Assembly: GCA_963748295.1 (NCBI GenBank)
Contig: CAVVIH010000002.1
Coordinates: forward strand, 124,001-188,000
Reading direction: 5' to 3'
DNA length: 64,000 nucleotides
From: CAVVIH01 sp963748295
GTDB taxonomy: Bacteria > Acidobacteriota > Vicinamibacteria > Vicinamibacterales > 2-12-FULL-66-21
Position 1 is the first letter of the stretch; each line of letters starts with the position of its first letter. Of this stretch, positions 50,138 through 60,601 are shown piece by piece. The notes under the pieces are model-generated. The model was not told the origin of the DNA. It did no database searches and worked only from the letters and a program-made list of their open reading frames with translations. The translations under genes were made by a program, and so were the position numbers.

Positions 50138-51010
50138 ATGGCAGTGCTAATCGACAGGAACACCCGCCTGATCGTCCAGGGCATCACCGGCCGCGAAGGA
50201 ACCTTTCACGCCAAGCAGGCGGCCGCGTACGGCACCAAGGTCGTTGGCGGCGTGACCCCCGGCAAGGGCGGCACCATCCACGAAGGCTGGTCCGTGTTCA
50301 ACACGGTGGCCGACGCGGTCAAGGAGACCGGCGCGGACGCCTCGGTCATCTTTGTTCCGCCGCCCTTCGCCGCCGACGCGATCATGGAGGCGGCCGACGC
50401 CGGGCTGGCGCTTGCCGTCTGCATCACCGAAGGCATTCCCACGCTCGACATGCAGCGCGCGCTGATGCTGGTCCGCGGCTCGAAGACGCGCCTCATCGGG
50501 CCGAACTGCCCGGGGCTCATCACCGCGGGACAGGCAAAAGCCGGAATCATCCCCGGCCACATCTGCAAGGAAGGGCGGGTCGGGATCGTCTCGAAGAGCG
50601 GCACCCTCACCTACGAGGCGATTCACCAGCTCACCCGGCTCGGCCTCGGTCAGACCACGTGCATCGGCATCGGCGGCGACCCGCTGATCGGCACGAGCTT
50701 CATCGACGCGCTGTCGCTGTTTGCCACCGACCCGGCGACCGAAGCGGTCGTCATGATCGGCGAAATCGGCGGGACGGCCGAGGAAGAGGCCGCGTCATAT
50801 ATAAAGGAGCACTTCCGCAAACCGGTCGTCGGGTTCATCGCCGGTCAGACGGCGCCGCCGGGCCGCCGGATGGGCCATGCGGGTGCAATCATTGCCGGTG
50901 GAAAGGGCACCGCCGCCGAAAAGATGGCCGCGCTCTCGCAGGCCGGGGTGCACGTCGTGAAGAGCCCGGCCGACATCGGCGCCGCCGTGCAGGAGGCCCT
51001 CCGACGTTAG
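50138..51010 (+). CDS. sucD: Succinyl-CoA synthetase alpha subunit
   Basis: 290 residues. CoA-binding Rossmann domain (LIVQGITGREGTFHAKQAA, VGGVTPGKGG), VFVPPPF-type SVIFVPPPFAADAI, GPNCPGLITAGQAKAGIIPG, and GRVGIVSKSGTLTYE. The phosphohistidine is in GHAGAIIAGGKGTAAEKM. Full length. Followed by a tandem repeat region before korA, so the four genes may not be one simple transcript. Confidence 0.96.
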   Translation: MAVLIDRNTRLIVQGITGREGTFHAKQAAAYGTKVVGGVTPGKGGTIHEGWSVFNTVADAVKETGADASVIFVPPPFAADAIMEAADAGLALAVCITEGIPTLDMQRALMLVRGSKTRLIGPNCPGLITAGQAKAGIIPGHICKEGRVGIVSKSGTLTYEAIHQLTRLGLGQTTCIGIGGDPLIGTSFIDALSLFATDPATEAVVMIGEIGGTAEEEAASYIKEHFRKPVVGFIAGQTAPPGRRMGHAGAIIAGGKGTAAEKMAALSQAGVHVVKSPADIGAAVQEALRR

Positions 51011-51017
51011 CCTTCTA

Positions 51018-51144
51018 GGAGATCCGCGCGCCCATCCGCGTCTCGTTTTTCAGTGGATCCGCGGCTATCCGCGTTTCGTTTTTCAGTGGATCTGCGGCTA
51101 TCCGCGTCTCGTGTTAGAGATCAGCGCCGATCCGCGTCTATAAT
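51018..51144. repeat. 33-base tandem repeat (ATCCGCG family) upstream of korA
   Basis: CGTTTTTCAGTGGATC(C/T)GCGG followed by CTATCCGCGT(T/C)T recurs with a period of 33 bases (units start near 51044 and 51077), with partial copies on both sides. The last partial copy runs into TATAAT at 51139-51144, which could be the korA -10, about 40 bases before the ATG. Confidence 0.75.
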
Positions 51145-51183
51145 CCAGCAAGAAGCTCCTCTTTCAGCCGCGGAAGGACAACC

Positions 51184-53079
51184 ATGTCTTCGAGTGATGT
51201 CGCGGTCCAGGAGACCGCCGTCCCTTCGTCTGCCGCCCGCGTCGTCAACGACTTCAGCATCCAGGTTGCCACGGTCAACGGATCGGGCAGCCAGACGGCC
51301 AACCTCGTGCTGCTGCGCTCGATCTTCCAGAGCGGCGTGCCGGTGTCCGGCAAGAACATGTTCCCCTCGAACATTGCCGGGCTGCCGACGTGGTACACCA
51401 TCCGCGCGAACAAGGACGGCTACATCGGGCGCAAGAAGGAGATCGACTTCCTCGTCGCGATGAACCCGGAGACGGCAAAGGAAGACACGCTGTCGCTCGA
51501 GGCTGGCGCCGCGGTTCTCTATGACGAGCCGCTGAAGCTCAACGCGCTCCGGAACGACCTCGTGTTTTACCCGGTGCCGTTCGACAAGATCGTCAGCGAG
51601 GTCTGCAAGGACGCGAAGCTGCGCCGCCTCGTCAAGAACATGATTTACGACGGTGTGCTGTCCCGGCTGCTCAATATCGAGCTGAGCCAGATGGAGCATG
51701 CGCTGAAGAAGCAGCTCGGCAAAAAGGCCAAGGCCGTCGAGCTGAACATGGGGGCTCTGACCGCCGGCTTCGCGTTTGCCGAGAAGAACCTGATCAAGCA
51801 GGACCCGTACTGGATCGAGCCGATGGACAAGACCGGCGGCATGATCCTCGTCGAGGGCAATGCCGCGGCTGCGCTCGGCTGCATGATGGCCGGCGTCACC
51901 GTCGTCGCCTGGTATCCGATTACGCCCTCGTCCTCGCTGCCGGAATCGCTGATCGGCTACATGCGGAAGTACCGGATGGATCCGGAAACAGGGAAGGCGA
52001 CGTACGCGATCGTGCAGGCCGAGGACGAGATTGCCTCGATCGGCATGGTGATCGGCGCCGGCTGGGCGGGCGCGCGGGCGATGACGTCGACCGCCGGCCC
52101 GGGCATCTCGCTGATGAGCGAGTTCGCGGGCCTGGCCTATTACGCCGAAGTCCCCGGCGTCATCTTCGACATCCAGCGCGTCGGTCCGTCGACCGGGCTC
52201 CCGACCCGCACCGCGCAGGGAGACATGCTCTTCACCGGTGTGCTGTCGCATGGCGACACGAAGCACATCATGTTGATCCCGGCGTCGGTCGAAGAGTGCT
52301 ACACGATGTCGATGGACGCGTTCGACCTGGCCGAGCGCTTCCAGACGCTCGTCTTCGTGATGAGCGATCTCGACCTCGGCATGAACACCTGGATGTCGAA
52401 CACGTTCGAGTATCCGGAGCGCCCGCTCGACCGCGGGAAAGTGCTGGACCAGGCCACGCTCGCACGTCTCGGTTCATGGGGACGGTACATGGATGTGGAC
52501 GGCGACGGAATCCCATACCGCACCGTGCCCGGAGACGGGATGCCGGCGTACTTCACGCGGGGATCCGGCCACAACGACAAGGGCCAGTACAGCGAGCGGC
52601 CCGACGACTACGTGAACAACATGGAGCGGCTCGCGCGCAAGTTCGAGACGGCCAGGAAGCACGTACCGAAGCCGGAGGTGGACGACCCCGGCGGCGCGGA
52701 GATCGGCATCGTCGGCTACGGCACCAGCCACTGGGCGATCGACGAGAGCCGTGCCCAGCTCGAACGCGAGACGGGAATCAAGGCCGGGTACCTGCGCCTT
52801 CGCGCGTATCCCTTCACCGACGACCTGCGCGCCTTCGTCGAGCGCTACAAGCGGATCTATGTGGTCGAGCAGAACCGTGACGCGCAGATGCTCGGGCTGA
52901 TGCGCCTCGAGATGACGCCCGAGGAAATCGCTAAACTGCGGTCCGTACTGCACTACAACGGCCTGCCGATCGACGCGCGCTCGATCACCGACGAGATCCT
53001 CATCCAGGAGGGCCGGAAGAGTCGCGAGTCGATGAGCAAGGCCGGCATCTCGGCGGGCCTGGCCGCAGGCGGGGAGTAA
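51184..53079 (+). CDS. korA: 2-oxoglutarate:ferredoxin oxidoreductase, fused gamma-alpha subunit
   Basis: 631 residues. The N-terminal 200 residues form the gamma domain (VATVNGSGSQTANLVLLRSIFQSGVPVSGKNMFPSNI), the rest the alpha domain with AWYPITPSSSLPE (the YPITPSS signature), YAIVQAEDEIASIGMVIGAGWAGARAMTSTAGPG and EVPGVIFDIQRVGPSTGLPTRTAQGD. With KorB it oxidises 2-oxoglutarate to succinyl-CoA and reduces ferredoxin, standing in for the NAD-linked 2-oxoglutarate dehydrogenase. GGAAGG lies before the ATG. 5 bases to korB. Confidence 0.92.
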   Translation: MSSSDVAVQETAVPSSAARVVNDFSIQVATVNGSGSQTANLVLLRSIFQSGVPVSGKNMFPSNIAGLPTWYTIRANKDGYIGRKKEIDFLVAMNPETAKEDTLSLEAGAAVLYDEPLKLNALRNDLVFYPVPFDKIVSEVCKDAKLRRLVKNMIYDGVLSRLLNIELSQMEHALKKQLGKKAKAVELNMGALTAGFAFAEKNLIKQDPYWIEPMDKTGGMILVEGNAAAALGCMMAGVTVVAWYPITPSSSLPESLIGYMRKYRMDPETGKATYAIVQAEDEIASIGMVIGAGWAGARAMTSTAGPGISLMSEFAGLAYYAEVPGVIFDIQRVGPSTGLPTRTAQGDMLFTGVLSHGDTKHIMLIPASVEECYTMSMDAFDLAERFQTLVFVMSDLDLGMNTWMSNTFEYPERPLDRGKVLDQATLARLGSWGRYMDVDGDGIPYRTVPGDGMPAYFTRGSGHNDKGQYSERPDDYVNNMERLARKFETARKHVPKPEVDDPGGAEIGIVGYGTSHWAIDESRAQLERETGIKAGYLRLRAYPFTDDLRAFVERYKRIYVVEQNRDAQMLGLMRLEMTPEEIAKLRSVLHYNGLPIDARSITDEILIQEGRKSRESMSKAGISAGLAAGGE

Positions 53080-53084
53080 CTTCT

Positions 53085-54122
53085 ATGACAACTTCTGAGC
53101 CGCCCAAGAAAACCAACCGCATCGGCCTGGAAACTGCGCCTTACAGGGGCGGCAAGACGACCCTCTGCGCCGGATGCGGCCACAACGCAATCTCGGAGCG
53201 CATCATCGATGCGTTCTTCGAGATGGGCGTGGACCCGCGGCAGGTGATCAAGCTGTCGGGAATCGGCTGCTCGAGCAAGAGCCCTGCCTACTTCCTCGGC
53301 GCGGCCCACGGCTTCAATGCCGTGCACGGCCGCATGCCGTCGGTCGGCACCGGCGCGATGCTCGCCAATCGCAAGCTGATCGCCATCGGCGTCAGCGGCG
53401 ACGGCGACACGGGAGCGATTGGCATCGGCCAGTTCGTCCATCTGATGCGCCGCAACCTGCCGATCATCTACATCATCGAAGACAACGGCTGCTACGGCCT
53501 GACGAAGGGGCAGTTCTCGCCGACCGCGGACCTCGGGTCAAAAGCGAAGAGCGGCGTGGCGAACGACCTGCCGCCCATCGACACCTGCATGCTGGCGATC
53601 CAGCTCGGCGCGTCGTTTGTCGCGCGCTCGTTCTCGGGGGACAAGAAGCAGCTGCTCTCGATTCTCAAGGCCTCGTTGAGCCATCGCGGCACGTGCATGA
53701 TCGACGTCATCTCGCCCTGCACGACGTTCAACGACCACGAAGGCTCGACGAAGAGCTACGCCTATGCCAAGGACCACGACGAGCCGCTCGGCGACATCAG
53801 CTTCGTTCCATTCTTCGAGGACATCTCGGTCGAGTACGACCCGGGCACGACCAAGCAGGTCGAGATGCACGACGGCTCGAAGTTGTACCTGAAGAAGGTC
53901 GCAGAAGATTACGATCCCGCGGACAAGCTCGCGGCGATCAAGCTGCTCCACGAAACCGCGCGCCGCGGCGAATTCGCGACGGGCATCCTTTATATCGAGC
54001 CCGACAAGGACGATTTCGTCTCGCTGCTCAACCTCGTGGACGAGCCGCTCGCGACGCTTCCGCTCGAAAGGGTCCGCCCCGCGCGCGCCGCGCTCGACGA
54101 AGTCATGGAATCCTTACGGTAA
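53085..54122 (+). CDS. korB: 2-oxoglutarate:ferredoxin oxidoreductase beta subunit
   Basis: 345 residues. TPP-binding subunit with one [4Fe-4S]-type Cys set: TLCAGCGHNAISE, SGIGCSSKSPAYF, and a distal Cys in TCMIDVISPCTTFN. TPP motif GDGDTGAIGIGQFVHLMRRN and EDNGCYGLTKGQFSPT. HGRMPSVGTGAMLANRKL is characteristic of KorB. The substrate could in principle be another 2-oxoacid; the neighbouring sucCD makes 2-oxoglutarate likely. Confidence 0.92.
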   Translation: MTTSEPPKKTNRIGLETAPYRGGKTTLCAGCGHNAISERIIDAFFEMGVDPRQVIKLSGIGCSSKSPAYFLGAAHGFNAVHGRMPSVGTGAMLANRKLIAIGVSGDGDTGAIGIGQFVHLMRRNLPIIYIIEDNGCYGLTKGQFSPTADLGSKAKSGVANDLPPIDTCMLAIQLGASFVARSFSGDKKQLLSILKASLSHRGTCMIDVISPCTTFNDHEGSTKSYAYAKDHDEPLGDISFVPFFEDISVEYDPGTTKQVEMHDGSKLYLKKVAEDYDPADKLAAIKLLHETARRGEFATGILYIEPDKDDFVSLLNLVDEPLATLPLERVRPARAALDEVMESLR

Positions 54123-54180
54123 CGTGCTACGTGCTTACGTGCGACGTGCGGCTTGTCCGTGCGACGTGCTACGTGCTTTT
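54123..54180. repeat. GCACGT-word intergenic repeat, copy 3 (inverted)
   Basis: Starts immediately after the korB stop. Read on the minus strand it has the same order as copies 1 and 2: GCACGTAGCACGTCGCACG, GACAAGCCGCACGTCGCACG, GTAAGCACGTAGCACG. Orientation is thus opposite relative to copies 1 and 2 on the plus strand. Confidence 0.75.
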
Positions 54181-54184
54181 CTTC

Positions 54185-56341
<2,157 letters not shown>

Positions 56342-56345
<4 letters not shown>

Positions 56346-56530
56346 CCTTCGGTGCCGTCCGCGTTCGCGCCGATCACGTCCTCGCAGATCTTGATCGGAT
56401 CGTTCGGCTGCCCGTTGTCGTTGAGCGCGGGCGCGTTCTGATTGCCCTGCTGCGGGTCCGTCGACCGATCGCCTTCGACGGCGCCGAGGTGATCTTCGGC
56501 CTCAGTGTGTTTTTTTGCGTGTTCAGCCAT
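56342..56530 (-). CDS. Small acidic hypothetical protein (62 residues)
   Basis: From ATG 56530: starts MAEHAKKHTEAEDHLGAVEG, then DRSTDPQQGNQNAPAL and ends CEDVIGANADGTEG. Very hydrophilic, acidic, probably disordered, one Cys. Codon use looks coding and the sequence is not an obvious shadow of another gene. It is divergent from ndk with only 19 bases between start codons and convergent with the peptidase gene. No family recognised. Confidence 0.55.
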
Positions 56531-56549
56531 ATGACATAATTCGGCAGAT

Positions 56550-56966
56550 ATGGAACGTACATTTGCCATTATCAAGCCGGACGCGGTCAAAGCGAAGCAT
56601 ACCGGCCAGATTATTCAGCGCATCGAAGAGTCGGGATTCCAGATTCGTGCCATGCGGATGGTCAACCTGACCCAGGCGGAAGCCGAAGGGTTCTATGCGG
56701 TGCATCGCGAGCGGCCGTTTTTTCCGAGCCTGACCAAGTTCATGTCGTCGGGTCCGGCGGTCGTGATGGCGCTCGAAGCGCCGGATGCGATCAAGAAGTG
56801 GCGCACGCTGATGGGCGCGACCGATCCGGCGAAGGCGGACGCGGGTACGCTGCGGAAGCAGTTCGGCACGTCGATCGAGAACAACGCGACGCACGGCTCC
56901 GACGCGCCGGACACGGCGGCGTTCGAGCTGGGGTACTTTTTCCAGGGGGTCGACCTCGCTCGGTAG
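56550..56966 (+). CDS. ndk: Nucleoside diphosphate kinase
   Basis: 138 residues, full length. ERTFAIIKPDAVKAKHTGQI at the start, VHRERPFFPSLTKFMSSGPAVVMALE, LMGATDPAKADAGTLR, and the phospho-His signature NATHGSDAP. Balances NTP and dNTP pools. It begins a short operon with a DUF2905 protein, dcd and a HIRAN protein. Confidence 0.97.
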   Translation: MERTFAIIKPDAVKAKHTGQIIQRIEESGFQIRAMRMVNLTQAEAEGFYAVHRERPFFPSLTKFMSSGPAVVMALEAPDAIKKWRTLMGATDPAKADAGTLRKQFGTSIENNATHGSDAPDTAAFELGYFFQGVDLAR

Positions 56967-56969
56967 GTC

Positions 56970-57164
56970 ATGGGCAAGCTGCTGGTCATTGGCGGGCTGG
57001 TCATCGCCTTCATCGGCGTGCTGGTGATGATCGGCGTGCCGCTCGGACGGCTGCCCGGGGACATCTCGTATGCGAGGGGCAACACGCGGTTCTACTTTCC
57101 CGTCGTGACGTGCCTGGTGTTGAGCGTTCTGTTTTCGATATTGATGGCGCTGCTGCGAAGATGA
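56970..57164 (+). CDS. DUF2905-family small membrane protein
   Basis: 64 residues, two membrane helices (LLVIGGLVIAFIGVLVMIG and FYFPVVTCLVLSVLFSILMALL) joined by PLGRLPGDISYARGNTRFYFP, which is the DUF2905 signature (GRLPGD). Function unknown. Three bases after ndk, so co-transcribed. Confidence 0.88.
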   Translation: MGKLLVIGGLVIAFIGVLVMIGVPLGRLPGDISYARGNTRFYFPVVTCLVLSVLFSILMALLRR

Positions 57165-57185
57165 CGGAAAGGTGTGAAGACATTC

Positions 57186-57740
57186 ATGTCGATTAAGGCC
57201 GACCGTTGGATCAAGAAGATGGCGCGCGAGCACGGGATGATCGAGCCTTTCGAGGAGCGGCAGGTGCGCAGCGGCGTCGTGTCCTACGGGCTGTCGTCCT
57301 ACGGCTACGACATCCGGGTGGCGGACGAGTTCAAGGTGTTCACGAACATCAACAACACCGTGATCGACCCGAAGAACTTCGATCCGCGCTCGTTCGTCGA
57401 CATCAAGTCCGACCTCTGCATCGTTCCGCCCAACTCGTTCGCGCTGGCGCGGACGGTCGAGTACTTCCGGATCCCGCGCGACGTGCTGACGGTCTGCCTC
57501 GGCAAGTCCACCTACGCGCGCTGCGGCATCATCGTCAACGTCACGCCGTTCGAGCCCGAGTGGGAGGGGACCGCGACGCTGGAAATCTCGAACACGACGC
57601 CGTTGCCGGCGAAGATCTACGCCAACGAGGGGATCGCGCAGGTGCTGTTCTTCCAGAGCGACGAGGTGTGCGAGATCTGGTACGGCGACAAGAAGGGCAA
57701 GTATCTCCGGCAGCAGGAAGTCACGCTGCCCCGGATCTGA
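57186..57740 (+). CDS. dcd: dCTP deaminase
   Basis: 184 residues from ATG 57186 (MSIKADRWIKKMAREHGMI); a GTG four codons earlier is in frame. Converts dCTP to dUTP for dTMP synthesis. SYGLSSYGYDIRVADEF, LGKSTYARCGIIVNVTPFEPEWEG with the catalytic region, and LEISNTTPLPAKIYANEGIAQVLFF are canonical. It fits functionally with ndk in the same operon. Confidence 0.95.
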   Translation: MSIKADRWIKKMAREHGMIEPFEERQVRSGVVSYGLSSYGYDIRVADEFKVFTNINNTVIDPKNFDPRSFVDIKSDLCIVPPNSFALARTVEYFRIPRDVLTVCLGKSTYARCGIIVNVTPFEPEWEGTATLEISNTTPLPAKIYANEGIAQVLFFQSDEVCEIWYGDKKGKYLRQQEVTLPRI

Positions 57741-57745
57741 GGGCC

Positions 57746-58081
57746 GTGGCGTCCGCCGAATTCCTGCTGCAGCGCATCCCCGTCGTCGGCGGGCTGGCCT
57801 ACATCGAGCGGGTCCAGCGACTGCCGACGTCGTTTACGGCGGTGCTGGCGGTGGAGAAAGACAACCGCTATTTCCGTCACGCCATTGCGGTCCTCGTAAA
57901 CGGCGAGAAGATCGGGTATGTGGCGCCGGAGATCGCGCCGCATTATTTCGATCCGCTGCTGGCGCGCGAAGGCCAGCCGCTGACCTGTCCAGGCCGGCGC
58001 GCCGCGTCGATCGAGCAAGAGGAGACCGGCGTCGAATCGCTGCTGGATTTTTCGTCGCTCGACGTGACGCCGCTCCCTTAG
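57746..58081 (+). CDS. Stand-alone HIRAN-like domain protein
   Basis: 111 residues from GTG 57746, five bases after dcd. Most of it resembles a HIRAN domain: VVGGLAYIERVQRLPTSFTAVLAVEKDNRYFRHAIAVLVNG, abbreviated here by VEKDNRYFRHAIAV, followed by KIGYVAPEIAPHYFDPLLAREGQ. HIRAN domains bind single-stranded 3' ends in Rad5/HLTF-type proteins, and free-standing bacterial versions are of unknown role. Its place after ndk and dcd suggests nucleotide or DNA metabolism. Family call by eye, moderate. Confidence 0.68.
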   Translation: MASAEFLLQRIPVVGGLAYIERVQRLPTSFTAVLAVEKDNRYFRHAIAVLVNGEKIGYVAPEIAPHYFDPLLAREGQPLTCPGRRAASIEQEETGVESLLDFSSLDVTPLP

Positions 58082-58092
58082 TGGGCGGACGC

Positions 58093-59370
58093 CTACCTGG
58101 CGGGTTCGATAGCAACGGCCAGCGGCGCCGCCGCATTCTCGTGTTCGAAGATGTCCTGCGACGGATCGAGCTTCAGCCACAACACCGCGCCGAGGCACAG
58201 CAGCACGAGCATCGGGACGAAGGGCGCGTTGTAGTTTCCTGAGTACGCGACCAGATACCCGAAGACAATCGACGCGACAGCGGAGGCGGCGTTGGCCGCG
58301 GTGTTCATGAATCCGAAGACCGTGCCCGCGTGCGCTTTGCCCGTGTCGAGGCACACCGCGCAGAGGTTCGGCTGCTGCAGGAGGATGCCGGCGTAGGCGA
58401 GCGACAGGAAGGCCAGCGCCCACGCGCCGCTGCTCGTCAGGACCGCGGCCGCCATGAAGACGGCGGCGAACGCGAGACCGAACACGCCGAGGGTGCGCCG
58501 CCCGCGTCGCAGGCCGAGGCGACCAACGAGCCAGTCGCTGAGGATGCCACCCACGCCATTCGCGCAGGCCCCGACGATATACGGCAGCGACGACAACATG
58601 AGCGCCGCCTCGGTATATCCGCGTCCTTTTACCAGGTATGTCTGCAGCCACGACTGATAGAAGGCGAGCGAGTACACGTAACACGCGCCAACCGCGGCGA
58701 TTTGCCAGAACACAGGGCTGCGGATTGCCACTCTCCACGGCATGCCGTGATGACCGGAAGAGGATGCCGGCCCGATTTCGCTCAGCTCCACGGCACTGAC
58801 ACCGGATTTCTCCGAGGGCGAGTCCCGAAACCAGGCGTACCAGACCGCGGCCCACACCACTCCGAGGACACCGAATACGTAGAACGACGCCTGCCAGCCG
58901 TAGCGCACCTGGATCGGCACGACCAGGAGCGGCGTGCTGGCAGCGCCAATCTGCGCGGTCATCCAGATGGTGCCCCAGGCGCGCGCGCGACGATGGGCGG
59001 GGATCCAGCGCGCGATGACCGCGGATGCGTTGGGATATGCGCCCGCTTCTCCCATTCCGAAACAGAAACGTACCAGGAGGAGCATGGAGTAGCTGGAAAC
59101 CGCGCCCGTCAACGTCGTGAATGCGGACCACCACAGCACGATTCTGGTCAAGACCCGGCGGGGGCCAATGCGGTCAGCGAGAGCGCCCGACGGGATCTCG
59201 AACGCGCTGTAGGAGAGAAAGAACAGGCTCGTCACCCAGCCCCACTGCTCGGGGCTGATGTGCAGGCTGTCTTGGATTCTGGGCCCGGCGACGGCGATGC
59301 ACACGCGATCGATGTAGGTGATGATCGACAGCAGCGACAGCATCCCGAGCACGCGGTGCTGATACTTCAC
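58093..59370 (-). CDS. MFS transporter (ACS-like)
   Basis: 425 residues, 12 predicted membrane helices. LLSIITYIDRVCIAVAGPRIQ in helix 1, LSYSAFEIPSGALADRIGPRRVL (the MFS motif between helices 2 and 3), VRFCFGMGEAGAYPNASAVIARWIP, typical of the anion:cation symporter family (sugar acids, organic anions). GILSDWLVGRLGLRRGRR is the second-half repeat of the motif. Substrate not readable. No catabolic genes adjoin. Convergent with the HIRAN gene. Confidence 0.9.
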   Translation of the reverse strand: MKYQHRVLGMLSLLSIITYIDRVCIAVAGPRIQDSLHISPEQWGWVTSLFFLSYSAFEIPSGALADRIGPRRVLTRIVLWWSAFTTLTGAVSSYSMLLLVRFCFGMGEAGAYPNASAVIARWIPAHRRARAWGTIWMTAQIGAASTPLLVVPIQVRYGWQASFYVFGVLGVVWAAVWYAWFRDSPSEKSGVSAVELSEIGPASSSGHHGMPWRVAIRSPVFWQIAAVGACYVYSLAFYQSWLQTYLVKGRGYTEAALMLSSLPYIVGACANGVGGILSDWLVGRLGLRRGRRTLGVFGLAFAAVFMAAAVLTSSGAWALAFLSLAYAGILLQQPNLCAVCLDTGKAHAGTVFGFMNTAANAASAVASIVFGYLVAYSGNYNAPFVPMLVLLCLGAVLWLKLDPSQDIFEHENAAAPLAVAIEPAR

Positions 59371-59519
59371 GCGGCATTATCCACCAGCGGTTGAGCTTGC
59401 GGCTGCCCCAATTGTGGATTTCTTCGCGCGTTCACAAAGCTCGTCGAGAATCCTCTGGTGAGATCTTGATTGATGTGAACCGGCAGGCCGAGAAGCGTGC
59501 TACAATAGGTGTTTCCTGA

Positions 59520-59596
<77 letters not shown>

Positions 59597-59600
59597 CCTT

Positions 59601-59625
59601 GATCCGGGGGCTTCGCCCCCGGATC
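59601..59625 (+). terminator. Perfect GC hairpin after tRNA-fMet
   Basis: GATCCGGGGGC, loop TTC, GCCCCCGGATC: an 11-base perfect stem starting 5 bases after the tRNA. No T-run follows, so termination or 3'-end processing are both possible. The following 170 bases, rich in CTCGCTCGGC-type words, contain no gene. Confidence 0.65.
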
Positions 59626-59793
59626 CCCTACACACTCTCTCGCTCGGCGCTTCGACGCCTCGCTCCGTTCGTGTGGCTCGCTTCGCTGCGCTCGCTCGCG
59701 GCTTTCCTCGAGGCATTGCGCGTATGGGCTCGCTCGGCTCGCGCGTGCACAAGGTTTTCCCGACTAAGCTTCCAAGCGCTTCGCGGCAACGAT

Positions 59794-60601
59794 TCAAGCC
59801 TCGAGAAATTGTCTGATCGTCAGGGTTCGCGGCATGTAACGCTTCGAGATGCGGTAGAACTCGGGGCGAGGCATCGCTTCTGCGGCTGCAATCGCAAGCG
59901 TCATGACGTTCGGCTCGCTCAGTTCGCGGAGAACGGCTGCACGGCACGCTCGTCCAGCCGTTTGGCCAGTCCGGCCATGGCCTCTCCTCGAACCTCATCG
60001 TCGACATCCGTGAGGCGAGCAGACGAGTGCATCGCGAATGGCCGGCGAGTCCTCTTCTGACAAGAGCACCAAGTGCAAACGTCGCCCAGTCTCGAGTGTC
60101 GGTCGTCTTGATCGTCAGAAAGCGCGATCAGCGTATCGACGGAGAGGTGATCAAGTGCGGCCTCCAAGGGCGTACGCGAGAGCGCACCGGACGTGCTCCG
60201 ACGGATGACTTGCCAGTCGCGCCATGCGCGTCTGACTCGCCGAGACCGAGATGGCCCAATGCATAGAGTGCGGAAGCGGTGACCAGCGGTTCCCGATCGG
60301 CGAGGAGAGCGACAAGGATCGGTACCGACTCGCCTGCAAACGGGTAGGCTGCGACATCTCGGCTCCCTTTCGGACGCCGAGCTGGGCGAGGATGTCTGCA
60401 GCCGACCGCCCGAAGAATCGGATCCGGATTCGCACAGAGCCTGACGGCCTCCTCGAAGATGTCCCTGCCGGATCGGAAGTGCAAGGCCCGGACGTGCGCC
60501 CAATACTCATCCGACTGCGTGACGGGTTCGGCTCGCGCCAACGCGAGGGTTCGCTGAACAAGCACCGGGGTTGGTGTCTCGTCGAGATCATTGCTATTCA
60601 T
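59794..60601 (-). pseudogene. HEAT-repeat protein, broken by several frameshifts
   Basis: From ATG 60601 (overlapping the rtcB stop as TGATG) fragments in all three frames line up into one HEAT-repeat protein: VRALHFRSGRDIFEEAVRLC, RSAADILAQLGVRKG, SVPILVALLADREPLVTASA with LYALGHLGL, HPSEHVRCALAYALGG, LDHLSVDTLIALSDDQD, DWATFALGALV, DVDDEVRGEAMAGLAKRLDE and finally MTLAIAAAEAMPRPEFYRIS to a TGA at 59794. At least five indels are needed, more than in any housekeeping gene here, so decay or locally poor sequence are both possible. The assignment as HEAT repeats is fairly sure; the role is unknown but linked by coupling to RtcB. Confidence 0.68.

Noticed and set aside
59597..59793. Attachment-site duplicate of the tRNA-fMet 3' end
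   Set aside because: I could not find a second copy of the tRNA 3' segment within the window.
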